Positions 7,775 through 16,203 of a stretch of 64,000 bases of DNA are shown one piece after another; position 1 is the stretch's first letter; each line of letters begins with the position of its first letter. Source of the stretch: a bacterium (GTDB lineage Bacteria > Arandabacterota > Arandabacteria > Arandabacterales > Arandabacteraceae); NCBI GenBank assembly GCA_029933125.1, contig JAOZOU010000005.1, forward strand, positions 1 through 64,000, read 5' to 3'. Under the pieces are notes generated by a model. The model saw nothing but the letters and a program-made list of their open reading frames with translations. It made no database searches and was not told where the DNA came from. The position numbers were made by a program, and so were the translations under genes.

Positions 7775-9190
7775 ATGGGCCAGAAGCGATCAGGCAGGAG
7801 TTGGGGTGTGCCCAAACTTAAAGCTCCCTTCTTCGTCCTTGCTGTAATTGTGACCATCCTGATTCTCCTGATGCCACCGCGTGAAGGGCTCTCAAGCCAG
7901 GGGCAGGCAGCTCTTGCTGTCTTTGCCTTTTGCTTTATTCTCTGGACAACCGGGGCTTTGCCGCTTTCAGTGACAAGCCTCCTTGCAATTGCTCTCCTTC
8001 CGCTTCTGGGTGCAATGGATGCTGGCAAGGCTTTCTCACTTTTTGGGAATCGAGCTGTCTTTTTTATCTTAGGTGCATTTATCCTTTCGGCGGGTCTCAT
8101 GAGGTCAGGCTTGAGCTCGCGTATCGCTCTTATCTTTCTGCGAAGATTTGATCGTAGCCCCAAGCTTCTGCTTTCCGGCATAATCCTTTCCTGTGCCTTT
8201 ATGGCGATGTGGATGCCAGCCCATGCGGTCGCAGCCCTTACCTTTCCAATCGTGCTTGAGATAGCCTCAGCATTGAGGCTTGAACCAAGGTTCAGCAATT
8301 ATGGTAAGGCACTTTTTCTTTCCATGGCATGGGGATGTGTTACCGGAGGTGTGCTTACCCTACTGGGAGGAGCGCGCAATCCTCTGGCAATTGCTCTCTT
8401 GCGGGAACGTTATCATCTTACAATTGGATTTACTCAGTGGACACTCAGCGTTTTCCCGATCCCGTGTGTTCTTCTTGTCATAGTTCATCTCCTGGTTTTC
8501 AAGTTCTTTGCTCCTGAGATTGATGACGTAAGGGCTGCTCGTGATCTCATTGAAAGCAAGGTTTCGGAGCTTGGCCCAATGTCATCGACTGAGAAAAGAG
8601 TACTTGTTATTATGGTTGCTACCATAGGCTGCTGGGTTTTTCTGGGTGAGCATCTGGGGCTTGCCCCAATAGCCATCCTTGGAGCCTCAGCACTTTTTGT
8701 GGCTAGAGCAATTGACTGGCACGATGTGGAAAGGTATGTCAACTGGGGTGTTATTCTCTTATACGGTGGTGCGATCTCCCTTGCAGCAGCTCTTGAGCTG
8801 ACAGGTGCATCAAGGTGGCTTGTTGAATCCTTCCTAAAATCACATCACCTGGATCCCTTCACCTTCGTTGCTGTTATAGGATTCATCTCCATAGTTCTCA
8901 CTGAGGCTATGAGCAATGCCGCTGTTGTCGCCCTTGTCCTGCCGATCGCCTTCGAGATAGGGGAGACAGTTCCAGGCGTTACACCACTGCTTATGGTATT
9001 TGCCGTTGCAGTTCCTGCAGGTTTGGCATATTCCCTGCCTATAGGTACACCACCTAATGCAATAGCCTATTCAGCGAGGTATCATAGAATAAGGGATTCT
9101 GTTAAGGTTGGTGTCCTGCTCAACCTTACAACACTTGCAACTTTCCTTGTCGTTGCCAGGTTCTACTGGACAAAGATTGGGGTGTTTTGA
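7775..9190 (+). CDS. DASS/SLC13-family anion:Na+ symporter-like permease
   Basis: 471 aa from ATG 7775. In-frame TTG 7736 and GTG 7745 are also possible; none has a convincing ribosome site. About eleven to twelve hydrophobic segments with the two-fold DASS architecture are visible. The first half has GGARNP where an SNT-like loop is expected; the second half has MSNAAVVALVLP and PIGTPPNAIAYSA, the classic SNT/PP motif region. The family imports dicarboxylates, citrate, phosphate or sulfate with Na+ at the inner membrane. Sulfate is an attractive guess because sat and cysC lie 5-7 kb away, but that is inference only. It is followed closely by a universal-stress gene, a common partner of transporters. 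Confidence 0.85.
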   Translation: MGQKRSGRSWGVPKLKAPFFVLAVIVTILILLMPPREGLSSQGQAALAVFAFCFILWTTGALPLSVTSLLAIALLPLLGAMDAGKAFSLFGNRAVFFILGAFILSAGLMRSGLSSRIALIFLRRFDRSPKLLLSGIILSCAFMAMWMPAHAVAALTFPIVLEIASALRLEPRFSNYGKALFLSMAWGCVTGGVLTLLGGARNPLAIALLRERYHLTIGFTQWTLSVFPIPCVLLVIVHLLVFKFFAPEIDDVRAARDLIESKVSELGPMSSTEKRVLVIMVATIGCWVFLGEHLGLAPIAILGASALFVARAIDWHDVERYVNWGVILLYGGAISLAAALELTGASRWLVESFLKSHHLDPFTFVAVIGFISIVLTEAMSNAAVVALVLPIAFEIGETVPGVTPLLMVFAVAVPAGLAYSLPIGTPPNAIAYSARYHRIRDSVKVGVLLNLTTLATFLVVARFYWTKIGVF

Positions 9191-9206
9191 GATGGAGGCA
9201 TAGCTC

Positions 9207-9710
9207 ATGGGCTATCTTATGCTTGTACTCTCGCCAACAAGACACAATGAAAAATCGGTTGATCTTGCTCTTTCACTTGTCCAGCGGAGCAAGCGACCCT
9301 TGCTTGCGGTTTTTATTGTTGATACCCGTGTAACCGATGCGATCAGCGAACGCATAATTGACATAGGTTTTCTGGGTGATACGGTGAGCGAGCAGCTTGC
9401 CGAAGCGATCTTGAAGGATTATGAGGCAAGAGGCAGGCGCGAACTCGAGGAAGTCAAGGCAAGAGCAGAGAAGCTCGGGATCGAGTGTGAGCTCCTCGTG
9501 CGGAAAGGTGACTTCGTCGAGGAATGCCTCAAGGTTGCAAAGGAGCGCCAGGTCGAGGATATGGTTGTGTCACGTGCGGAGCGCTCAAATCTCTCCCGCA
9601 AACTTCTTGGCTCAGCTGTCAATGAGCTTCTTGAGAAAGCTCCATGCCCTGTTATGGTTGTAAGCCACTCAAAGGTTGAGAATCACAGCGAAAACGGAGG
9701 CGTTGACTAG
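9207..9710 (+). CDS. Universal stress protein (UspA) family
   Basis: 167 aa, one Usp alpha/beta domain: N-terminal VLSPTRHNEKSVDLALSLVQRS, then a C-terminal nucleotide-loop-like segment (VVSRAERSNLSRKLLGSAV) and APCPVMVVSHSK. The classical ATP-loop G-x2-G-x9-G-S/T is only partly kept (LLGSAVNELL), so ATP binding is uncertain. It starts 16 bp after the DASS permease and probably shares its transcript, suggesting a regulatory or sensory role for that transporter. Its 3' end converges with the minus-strand transglutaminase gene with only a 5-bp gap and no visible terminator. Confidence 0.85.
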   Translation: MGYLMLVLSPTRHNEKSVDLALSLVQRSKRPLLAVFIVDTRVTDAISERIIDIGFLGDTVSEQLAEAILKDYEARGRRELEEVKARAEKLGIECELLVRKGDFVEECLKVAKERQVEDMVVSRAERSNLSRKLLGSAVNELLEKAPCPVMVVSHSKVENHSENGGVD

Positions 9711-9715
9711 ACAAT

Positions 9716-11311
9716 CTATTCAAGTGGTTCCCAGTCAGCGTAGGCAGAAACATCGACCGAAGTGCGACCCTCATAGTGCGTCGTCAAGCCATAGTTATAG
9801 CTCCAGCCGACGTACTCGGAATCACCTCCACCGATGGTTGTTATGAGGATTCGGTTCTGGTATGAGCCAATTGCCTTGACGGCATCAGCCTGCCAGGTGG
9901 CATCCCCTGCACTTGCATCAATTGGAACCCAGCCATAGTTGGGAAGATAGACCTCAGTCCACCTGTGGAAGACATCGTCCATGCTCGCCCGGTCACCTCT
10001 TTCACAGACGCCTGCACAGAATCGGGTTGGAATGCCGGCTGCCCGTGCCATTGCCATGAAGACGAAGGAATATTCCGAGCATGATCCTGTGCCACGCTTG
10101 AGCACATTGGGAGCTGTATCCCAGCCGCCAACACGCTCATATTCGATGTGGTCATTCACATATTCGAAAATCTTTCTCACTATCCAGTAGGGATTCGTCT
10201 CATTGCCAACAGCTTCGGTGACTGCCTTCTGAATAATTGGATCCTTTATCATGAGGCGACTACCATCAACCGTATACTTCGCCTTCAAGTCAGCGGGAAT
10301 CTCCTCAAGGCCTCCGACCTTCTCCGGGATGATGTAGTGCTGGAGGTGCTGAAGTTTGACGGGGACCTCGTAGGAGACCCATCTTGTCTGGCCTGGCGCG
10401 AGATCCTCAATTACGAAGTGGGCAAACCTCTGACCCCACCTGTCACTGACGAAGGCAGGCTCGCCCGGTGAGAAGACCGGATCGGCCAGCAATTGTTGAT
10501 GCATAAGCTCGGTATGGGGGAGTGCAAGATAGATGTTGACCTTCCCAACGGGATCAGGCCCTTGGCATCTGACCTTGCACGTGAATTTCACTCTAGCTTC
10601 TTTGGGACCGCTTAGGACGGTGAGTTCATCACCGCTTACGGCAATGGCATAGAGTGAGTCGGTCTCGTAGTCAACATTCCAGAGGTGAGTGCCATCCCAG
10701 GCAAGCCCGAAGGCATAAGGACCTGGTGCATCGAGGCTCATTACGACCAGGCCCTTGCTGGGCTCCACCATGTATATACGATTGCGGTAGCGATCGGAGA
10801 CCCAGAGGTAGGTTCCATCCCAGGCAAGTCCATTTGAGACAGTTCGGGGAGCCTTGATCGAGGAAATCGGGGTGCCATCGTCAATTGAGAGTTTGACGAG
10901 CTCGTCCTTTGCAGCATCAATTGCCCAGAGGAAACCATCCTGCCAGGCAAGTCCAAGTGCTTGCGAGCTGGGTGCACTCAGGTTGTTTACCACTCTGCGG
11001 GTCCTTAGGTCGAGTTGGTAGATCACATCCTCATAGTAATCAGCTACCCAGAGGCAGCCATCGCCATAGGCAAGCCCTGTCGGGAAGAAGGCTGGACAGA
11101 CGACCGAGTCAACCCAGGCACCGGTGGAAGTATCGATGGCATAAATGTAGCCTGCATCTCGGTCGGCAAGCCAGAGGTGGCGCCCATCCCAGGCAAGCCC
11201 CGTCGGATAGTCACTTGCCGGCAGGGTTCCTAAAACATCTCCTGGTGTTGTTGCAAAGCCGGCATATGGAAAGCACGCAAAGAGGATTGCGAGGACCAGT
11301 AGGATTCTCAC
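9716..11311 (-). CDS. Secreted beta-propeller / transglutaminase-like protein
   Basis: 531 aa from GTG 11311 (SD GGGAGG just upstream). Signal peptide ~1-20. Residues ~25-235 hold five repeats of ~41 residues with the core GLAWDGxxLWxxDxxxxxIYxID, an NHL/SMP-30-like propeller. A beta-rich linker follows, then a transglutaminase-like domain (~365-475) with an intact triad: C411 (GTGSCSEYS), H449 (FHRWTEVY), D465 (PIDAS). Transglutaminase-like enzymes in bacteria are usually Cys proteases or amide-bond-forming enzymes. Export suggests action in the periplasm or outside the cell. It is monocistronic with its own promoter, divergent from the porin-like gene. Confidence 0.9.
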   Translation of the reverse strand: MRILLVLAILFACFPYAGFATTPGDVLGTLPASDYPTGLAWDGRHLWLADRDAGYIYAIDTSTGAWVDSVVCPAFFPTGLAYGDGCLWVADYYEDVIYQLDLRTRRVVNNLSAPSSQALGLAWQDGFLWAIDAAKDELVKLSIDDGTPISSIKAPRTVSNGLAWDGTYLWVSDRYRNRIYMVEPSKGLVVMSLDAPGPYAFGLAWDGTHLWNVDYETDSLYAIAVSGDELTVLSGPKEARVKFTCKVRCQGPDPVGKVNIYLALPHTELMHQQLLADPVFSPGEPAFVSDRWGQRFAHFVIEDLAPGQTRWVSYEVPVKLQHLQHYIIPEKVGGLEEIPADLKAKYTVDGSRLMIKDPIIQKAVTEAVGNETNPYWIVRKIFEYVNDHIEYERVGGWDTAPNVLKRGTGSCSEYSFVFMAMARAAGIPTRFCAGVCERGDRASMDDVFHRWTEVYLPNYGWVPIDASAGDATWQADAVKAIGSYQNRILITTIGGGDSEYVGWSYNYGLTTHYEGRTSVDVSAYADWEPLE

Positions 11312-11379
11312 TTTTAGCCTCCCTTCTCTAGCGATACTTGGGGACAGGATAGCGAGTTCTCCTTCTCAATTCCTCTCGA

Positions 11380-11408
11380 ATCATAGAAGACAGCCCTGGC
11401 ATTGTCAA
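11380..11408 (-). promoter_or_regulatory. Promoter of the transglutaminase gene
   Basis: On the minus strand: TTGACA (11408-11403), 17-bp spacer, TATGAT (11385-11380). It is back-to-back with the porin promoter. Confidence 0.75.
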
Positions 11409-11425
11409 ACCCCATATGATTTTGC

Positions 11426-11454
11426 TTGACAAGGTTGGGTTTGATTGCTAATGT
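11426..11454 (+). promoter_or_regulatory. Promoter of the porin-like gene
   Basis: TTGACA (11426-11431), 17-bp spacer, TAATGT (11449-11454). Its -35 lies 18 bp from the divergent -35, so a regulator here could act on both genes. The leader is ~130 nt long. Confidence 0.7.
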
Positions 11455-11538
11455 GCCACAGAATTTTTGGCTTTGGTAGCCAAAGGTTATGCAAGGTTAT
11501 TGCGGGCACCTATCCTCGAAACGCAAGAAGGAGGTGAG

Positions 11539-11595
11539 TTGAGACAGCTTAGGTGGTGTCACAGCTCCACTTTGAAAGGAGGGTGCTCGGTATGA
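11539..11595 (+). CDS. Possible 18-codon leader peptide coupled to the porin gene
   Basis: A perfect ribosome-site string AAGGAGGTGAG (11528-11538) stands ~55 nt upstream of the porin ATG, where it would otherwise be useless. It is followed at once by TTG 11539 opening MRQLRWCHSSTLKGGCSV. The stop TGA (11593-11595) overlaps the porin ATG (11592-11594) as ATGA, the classic arrangement for translational coupling. The porin has its own SD (AAGGAGGG) inside this ORF. The TTG start and short SD spacing (4 nt) keep confidence low. Confidence 0.3.
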   Translation: MRQLRWCHSSTLKGGCSV

Positions 11596-12764
11596 AGCAG
11601 ACGCTTTTGATCCTCTTAGTCTTGCTTCTAGTATCTGCTTGTATGGCAGATCCACAGATTGGCAAGCCCCAGGTAGGCGGCAACTTCTGGTTCCGCTATC
11701 ACATTGATCGTCGAGATGATTCAACCCAGAGGAGTGCCTTTACCGTTGAGCGGGGCTATTTCGGTTTAGGCTACAGGTGGAACGAGCGTGTCGATGGTCA
11801 GATGACCTTCAACGTTTTCAGCTCGCCCGACCAGAGTGGCTGGAATTTTGAACTTCGGGATGCCTATCTCAATCTTGCTTACTTTGTACCCAATGGTAAG
11901 ATGAGGGTCGGGCTACAGAAGAACTATTTCGGGACAGTCCATGACTGGAAGTATCTTACTGTTCGCAGAAGTCTTGCAGATGCTGTCGGTGTTGTGAGTG
12001 AGCGTGACTATGGCATAGCCTTCCTTGGGACTTTCCCCAACTATCCTGCTGAGTGGACCTTTGCTATTGTGAACGGCGAGGGGTATGACTCGGGCTTCAA
12101 TCCGCCTTATGCTGACAGGCAACCAGGTTTTACCGCTTCACTCAGATTCGTGCCAGTCACCAATATGACGGTTGGTTTCTCATTCCTCAGAGATAAGCGC
12201 TATGTCTACAGATGGGATGATGTTTCGGATTCCTCAAGGATTGGCTATGAGGATCGCACAGCCTATTCCTTTATGGCAAGGGTAGGGAATGGTCCTTTCA
12301 GCCTCCTCGGTGAATATCTCTTCTACGACTATCCAATCGCTTCAAGAGAAGATCCCAGCCAGCCAACCAATGTCAAAGGCACCGGCTTTACAATCTTTCC
12401 TATGCTCCGTGTGACACAGAAGTTCGATGTTGTAGCTCGCTATGACATGTGGGATCCTGACAAGGATAGCGATCAGGCAATATGGCAACCCAGCCATGGC
12501 TTTACCTCTACCACTGGATCACCTCAACCATGGTGGGTACCAGGGGATTACAAGGATGCACGCTATTACTTTGTCAAGCACAATGTCTATGTCTTTGGCT
12601 TCAACTACAACATCACCAAGCGCATGGAAGGTGAGCCAGGTGTGATGTTCCAGGTCAACTGGCAGCGTGTTGATCCTCAGGAGGATATAGGCGAGCAGAG
12701 CCTTGATCCTCTGGATTCCTTCATCTTCCAGATCAGATGGGGCTGGGGAGGTTTAGATTTTTGA
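11592..12764 (+). CDS. Outer-membrane beta-barrel (phosphate-selective porin O/P-like)
   Basis: 390 aa from ATG 11592 (SD AAGGAGGG 8 nt upstream). Signal peptide ~1-20 (ending ACMA). The rest is alternating beta strands rich in aromatic residues, with typical porin O/P strand pairs such as RRDDSTQRSAFTVERGYFG, FELRDAYLNLAYF, RVGLQKNYFG, FSLLGEYLFYDY and KFDVVARYDMWDP, and a C-terminal Phe (GWGGLDF) as expected for BAM-inserted barrels. It supports a diderm envelope. The substrate is unknown; anions are typical of the family. A GC-rich hairpin follows the stop. Confidence 0.85.
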   Translation: MKQTLLILLVLLLVSACMADPQIGKPQVGGNFWFRYHIDRRDDSTQRSAFTVERGYFGLGYRWNERVDGQMTFNVFSSPDQSGWNFELRDAYLNLAYFVPNGKMRVGLQKNYFGTVHDWKYLTVRRSLADAVGVVSERDYGIAFLGTFPNYPAEWTFAIVNGEGYDSGFNPPYADRQPGFTASLRFVPVTNMTVGFSFLRDKRYVYRWDDVSDSSRIGYEDRTAYSFMARVGNGPFSLLGEYLFYDYPIASREDPSQPTNVKGTGFTIFPMLRVTQKFDVVARYDMWDPDKDSDQAIWQPSHGFTSTTGSPQPWWVPGDYKDARYYFVKHNVYVFGFNYNITKRMEGEPGVMFQVNWQRVDPQEDIGEQSLDPLDSFIFQIRWGWGGLDF

Positions 12765-12772
12765 TGAAAACT

Positions 12773-12806
12773 TGCCGGCAGGTACGTTGAGGCGTGCCTG
12801 CCGGCA
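12773..12806 (+). terminator. GC-rich hairpin between porin and AP hydrolase genes
   Basis: TGCCGGCAGG pairs with CCTGCCGGCA, extended inward by ACG/CGT with one T-G pair, giving a ~14-bp stem and 6-nt loop. It is followed by TATTCTTTTG rather than a clean T-run. It probably terminates or attenuates transcription into the next gene, whose ribosome site (TGGAGG, 12817-12822) lies 10 nt on. Confidence 0.5.
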
Positions 12807-12827
12807 TATTCTTTTGTGGAGGCACCT

Positions 12828-14156
12828 ATGTGGTTTAAGAAGAAAACCAGGTTACTGATCATTGGACTCGATGGCACCCCCTTAAGCTTCGTAAAGTCAA
12901 ACGTCGAGAAGGGCAATCTCCCGGCCCTTGAGCAACTCTTCGCCAGCGGCTCGCTTGTTGAGATAAAGTCCACCCATCCCTTCGTATCGTGTGTTGCCTG
13001 GTCAACCTATATGACGGGCAAGAATGCTGGAAAGCACAATATCTTTGGATTCATAGATCGCAAACCAGGTACCTATTCCATCTACATTCCAAATTCTTCG
13101 AATATGACAAGTGCGACCATCTGGGAACTTCTAAGTGAGATGGGCAAGGCTGTGCTTGTTATGAATGTGCCCGTGACCTATCCACCTCGCAAGGTAAATG
13201 GCTATCTCGTATCCGGTTTTCTCGCTCCCAAGGTGGATGGAGCAACCTATCCTTCCGAGCTCGCGGTCAAGCTAAAGGCAATGGACTATGAGATTGATAT
13301 CGATCCTTGGCGTGCGAGGGAAAGTCTCGACAATCTCTATCCCGATCTCATGCGCGTCGTTAAGGCTCGTATAAGTGCATTCATAAAGCTTCTTAAGGAG
13401 CGCAAGTGGGATTTTGCACAACTTCACATCATGGAAACCGACAGACTCTACCACTTTATGTGGGAACATATGGAGGCTGGTCACCCCAAGTATGCTAAGG
13501 AGTTTATGGAAGTCATAAAGGCAATTGATGAGGGTGTTGGAGAGATTGTTGAAGCTGCTGGTAAGGACTACACTATTGTGGTTATGTCGGACCATGGCTT
13601 CTGCTCGGTCGAGAAGGAAATCTATCTCAATCATTTTCTTGAGAAACGCGGCTATCTCAACTATAAGACTGACAACCCAAAGTCCCTTGAAGACATAGAT
13701 CCCAAGACAACCAAAGTCTTTTGTATGGATCCGGGTCGCTTCTACATCAACCTTGAGGGGCGTGAGGCTCAAGGCTGCGTGGGTAAGAGCGAATACAATA
13801 AGCTCAGGGAAGAGCTTAAGGGTGAGCTTGAGGATTTAACAGACGAGAATGGAGTCAAAGTGATAAAAGATGTCTTCACCAAGGACGAGCTCTACAGTGG
13901 ACCCAACTTTGAGATTGCACCCGATATAGTCATCAATCCAGTTGATGGCTATGATCCCAAAGGTGCATTTGGCAAGAAGACACTTTCAGGAAAAGGTCCA
14001 ATTGTGGGAATGCACACCTATGACAACGCCATGCTCTTTGCTCAAGATCACGATCTCAGGCCAGGCGGTGGTGTAGTCGATGTGACGCCAACACTCTACG
14101 AGCTTCTGGGTATAAAACCACCTCAAGATTTTGACGGCGTTTCACTCATTGCCTAG
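12828..14156 (+). CDS. Alkaline-phosphatase-superfamily hydrolase (type I phosphodiesterase-like), AP1
   Basis: 442 aa from ATG 12828 (SD GGAGG 5 nt upstream; an in-frame GTG at 12816 is less likely). No signal peptide, so probably cytoplasmic. Expected AP-superfamily positions: D15 (IIGLDG), nucleophile position S54 (FVSCVAW), D205/H209 (ETDRLYHF), D255/H256 (MSDHGF) and a final His in GMHTYDN. The family hydrolyses phosphomono- or diesters, nucleotide pyrophosphates or sulfate esters by a two-metal mechanism. Ser replaces the Thr found at this position in two of its four paralogues here. No C-terminal LGY tail. It converges with cysC (18-bp gap). The substrate is unknown. Confidence 0.85.
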   Translation: MWFKKKTRLLIIGLDGTPLSFVKSNVEKGNLPALEQLFASGSLVEIKSTHPFVSCVAWSTYMTGKNAGKHNIFGFIDRKPGTYSIYIPNSSNMTSATIWELLSEMGKAVLVMNVPVTYPPRKVNGYLVSGFLAPKVDGATYPSELAVKLKAMDYEIDIDPWRARESLDNLYPDLMRVVKARISAFIKLLKERKWDFAQLHIMETDRLYHFMWEHMEAGHPKYAKEFMEVIKAIDEGVGEIVEAAGKDYTIVVMSDHGFCSVEKEIYLNHFLEKRGYLNYKTDNPKSLEDIDPKTTKVFCMDPGRFYINLEGREAQGCVGKSEYNKLREELKGELEDLTDENGVKVIKDVFTKDELYSGPNFEIAPDIVINPVDGYDPKGAFGKKTLSGKGPIVGMHTYDNAMLFAQDHDLRPGGGVVDVTPTLYELLGIKPPQDFDGVSLIA

Positions 14157-14174
14157 CCATACTTTTGTGCTTTA

Positions 14175-14786
14175 CTACTCTATGTAGCCGAGTCCCCTCA
14201 GGCGTTCCTTTATCTTTTCCTCTTCATCTGCACTGACTGTCTGAGGTGCATCCTTGCTTTTGCCTATGAAGCCAAGAGCTTCCATAGTTGCAATGACCTT
14301 CCTTACACATGTATCGACATCTTCGGTTTCGGTATCACATACAACCTCAGGCTTTTCAGGTTCTTCAAATGGCATGTGCCAACCAGCAATATCTTTTACC
14401 TCACCACGCTCAGCACGTTTGTATAGGCCCTTGGGATCACGCTGTTTGCAAGTGTCAAGCGATGCCTTCACGTAGACCTCGAGGAATTGATCAACCATGG
14501 CTCTTGCTCTATCACGGTGTTTTCTCAAAGGTGATACCGCCGCTACGATTGCGCAAACACCATTGCGCGTGAGAATTTTGCCCATGAAGGCAAGGCGCTT
14601 GGTATTGAGATCTCTGGCTTCTGGAGTATAGCCAAGATCTGGACTCAGATTTGCTCGAATCTCATCGGCATCGAGATTCTCAACCTTTATGCCCCTTTCC
14701 TTAAGAGCTTTCTCGACTCCCCTTCCAATTGTCGACTTGCCGGCAGCCGGTACACCTGTAAACCAGATGAGCGTTCCCTTTTCCAT
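14175..14786 (-). CDS. cysC: Adenylylsulfate (APS) kinase with extra C-terminal LGY tail
   Basis: 203 aa. Phosphorylates APS to PAPS with ATP in the cytoplasm. P-loop GVPAAGKST at 11-19; NLDADEIRANLSPDLGYTPEARDLN matches the CysC substrate region (Asp and Arg-binding loop), then VSPLRKHRDRAR, FLEVYVKASLDTCKQRDPKGLYKRA. It is the last gene of sat-AP2-cysC. The kinase fold should end near residue 178 (ALGF). The last ~25 residues are an add-on ending KIKERLRGLGYIE, matching tails on AP4 and AP5 in this window. Standalone kinase, not fused to Sat. PAPS implies downstream sulfotransfer or sulfate reduction; neither enzyme is in view. Confidence 0.95.
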   Translation of the reverse strand: MEKGTLIWFTGVPAAGKSTIGRGVEKALKERGIKVENLDADEIRANLSPDLGYTPEARDLNTKRLAFMGKILTRNGVCAIVAAVSPLRKHRDRARAMVDQFLEVYVKASLDTCKQRDPKGLYKRAERGEVKDIAGWHMPFEEPEKPEVVCDTETEDVDTCVRKVIATMEALGFIGKSKDAPQTVSADEEEKIKERLRGLGYIE

Positions 14787-14799
14787 TGAATCCCCCTTC

Positions 14800-16188
14800 C
14801 TATAGCTCGATTATCTTTCCTTCCATATCTTCAGGTACCTTGATACCCATTACATTAAGAACAGTTGGAGCGACATCATATATTGAAAGATCCTCAAGTT
14901 GCTTTCCTCTCTTGACCTTCGGATCCCAGAGAATGAAGATGCCATCTTCGGCATGAACAGCATCATCCGGGCCTACCTCGGTTTCAAAGGAATGAATTGA
15001 ATCGTGCCCGATTGTTCCAGTTGACCTCCAGTAAAGGTCGCCAAAGTAGATTATGAGGTCAGGAGCCTGATCTATGTTAGGTCCTGTGTAGGCTTCCTGT
15101 GGCTTGAAAACCCTTGTTCCGATGTTCTTACCCTTCTCATCTGTTATGGCTTTTAGCTTTTCAGCGATCTCATCCCGAACCTTTTCATAGTCATCGGGAT
15201 CAACTGCACCCATTTTCTCTCTTCCCTTAACATTGAGGAAGAGTCTGCCGTAGTAGCCACCTAAACCCCAGGCTTTGGTTCTTGGCCAGTCAATGTCAGC
15301 CTCTTCGAGTTTAACCAGCCCACTCGGTTTGCTCTTCAATGTCATGTAGCCTTCCTGGATGAGCCAATCGTTTATATTGATTGCTCCTTCCATCTTTTTG
15401 GCACCGTGGTCTGAGACAACAAGAACAACAGTTTCATCATCGATTATCTTGAGCAAGCCACCGATTCGCTCATCGAGGTACTTGTAGTATTCGTAGATTG
15501 CGTTCTCGTACTTATTTCCTGGTTCATACTTGCGATGGGTCTTGTCGAAGAACTTCCAGAAGCCATGCTGGATTCGATCTAAGCCTATTTCGACGAACAT
15601 AAAGAAATGCCAGGGCTTTTCCTTGAGAAAGTATTCCACAAGGTCAAAGCGCTTGGTTGTCATATCATGGATTTCAGCGAGCAGGGCGTCCTTGTTTTCA
15701 GTACGAAACTTCTCACAATCGAGCTTATAGTCCCCAACTGCCATTCTCACTTCATCCTTGATGAATTCAGGGAAGGTATAGTCAGCATTGGTATCAGGAG
15801 CAAGCCAGTCGGTAACCATGAAACCATTTACAGGTCGAGGTGGATACGTTTGGGGAACTCCAACCAATCCAACCTTGTAGCCCTCACGCCCTATTATGTC
15901 CCAGAGAGTTGGCTCCTTTATAGCAGTTGAATTGGCAATCCAGAAATTATCATAGGAATACTCACTGCGGTTGCGGAAACCAAAGATGCCGAGCATCCCG
16001 GGATTCTTACTTGTAACCATGCACATCCATGCTGGTATAGTAATCGGTGGGATACTGCTTCTGAGCTTCCCCCAGACACCCTCGCCGACAAGGCGCTTGA
16101 TGTTAGGCAGATCATCAAGCCATTGTTCAAATACCAATTCAGGAGCTGCGCAATCGAGACCTACAATCAGCACTTTTCGCTTAAGCAT
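14800..16188 (-). CDS. AP-superfamily hydrolase inside the sulfate-activation operon, AP2
   Basis: 462 aa, no signal peptide. Metal and nucleophile positions intact: D12 (IVGLDC), T50 (PPITIPAW), D204/H208 (GLDRIQHGF), D260/H261 (VSDHG) and a late His pair in TIGHDSIHSFE. Transcribed between sat (15 bp upstream) and cysC (13 bp downstream), so co-expressed with PAPS synthesis. That context suggests work on a nucleotide or sulfate-containing product, for example hydrolysis of APS/PAPS-type phosphosulfates or of 3',5'-ADP, or on a sulfated lipid. This is inference. It also carries YPPRPVNGFMV, close to YPPRKVNGYLV in AP1 and YPPEKINGVMI in AP4, marking a common subfamily. Confidence 0.87.
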   Translation of the reverse strand: MLKRKVLIVGLDCAAPELVFEQWLDDLPNIKRLVGEGVWGKLRSSIPPITIPAWMCMVTSKNPGMLGIFGFRNRSEYSYDNFWIANSTAIKEPTLWDIIGREGYKVGLVGVPQTYPPRPVNGFMVTDWLAPDTNADYTFPEFIKDEVRMAVGDYKLDCEKFRTENKDALLAEIHDMTTKRFDLVEYFLKEKPWHFFMFVEIGLDRIQHGFWKFFDKTHRKYEPGNKYENAIYEYYKYLDERIGGLLKIIDDETVVLVVSDHGAKKMEGAININDWLIQEGYMTLKSKPSGLVKLEEADIDWPRTKAWGLGGYYGRLFLNVKGREKMGAVDPDDYEKVRDEIAEKLKAITDEKGKNIGTRVFKPQEAYTGPNIDQAPDLIIYFGDLYWRSTGTIGHDSIHSFETEVGPDDAVHAEDGIFILWDPKVKRGKQLEDLSIYDVAPTVLNVMGIKVPEDMEGKIIEL

Positions 16189-16203
16189 GGGTGTACTCCT
16201 CTT

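Noticed and set aside
10148-10471. 107-codon plus-strand reading frame inside the transglutaminase gene
   Set aside because: Antisense to a gene with clear domains, signal peptide and catalytic triad; no ribosome site and no recognisable protein features.
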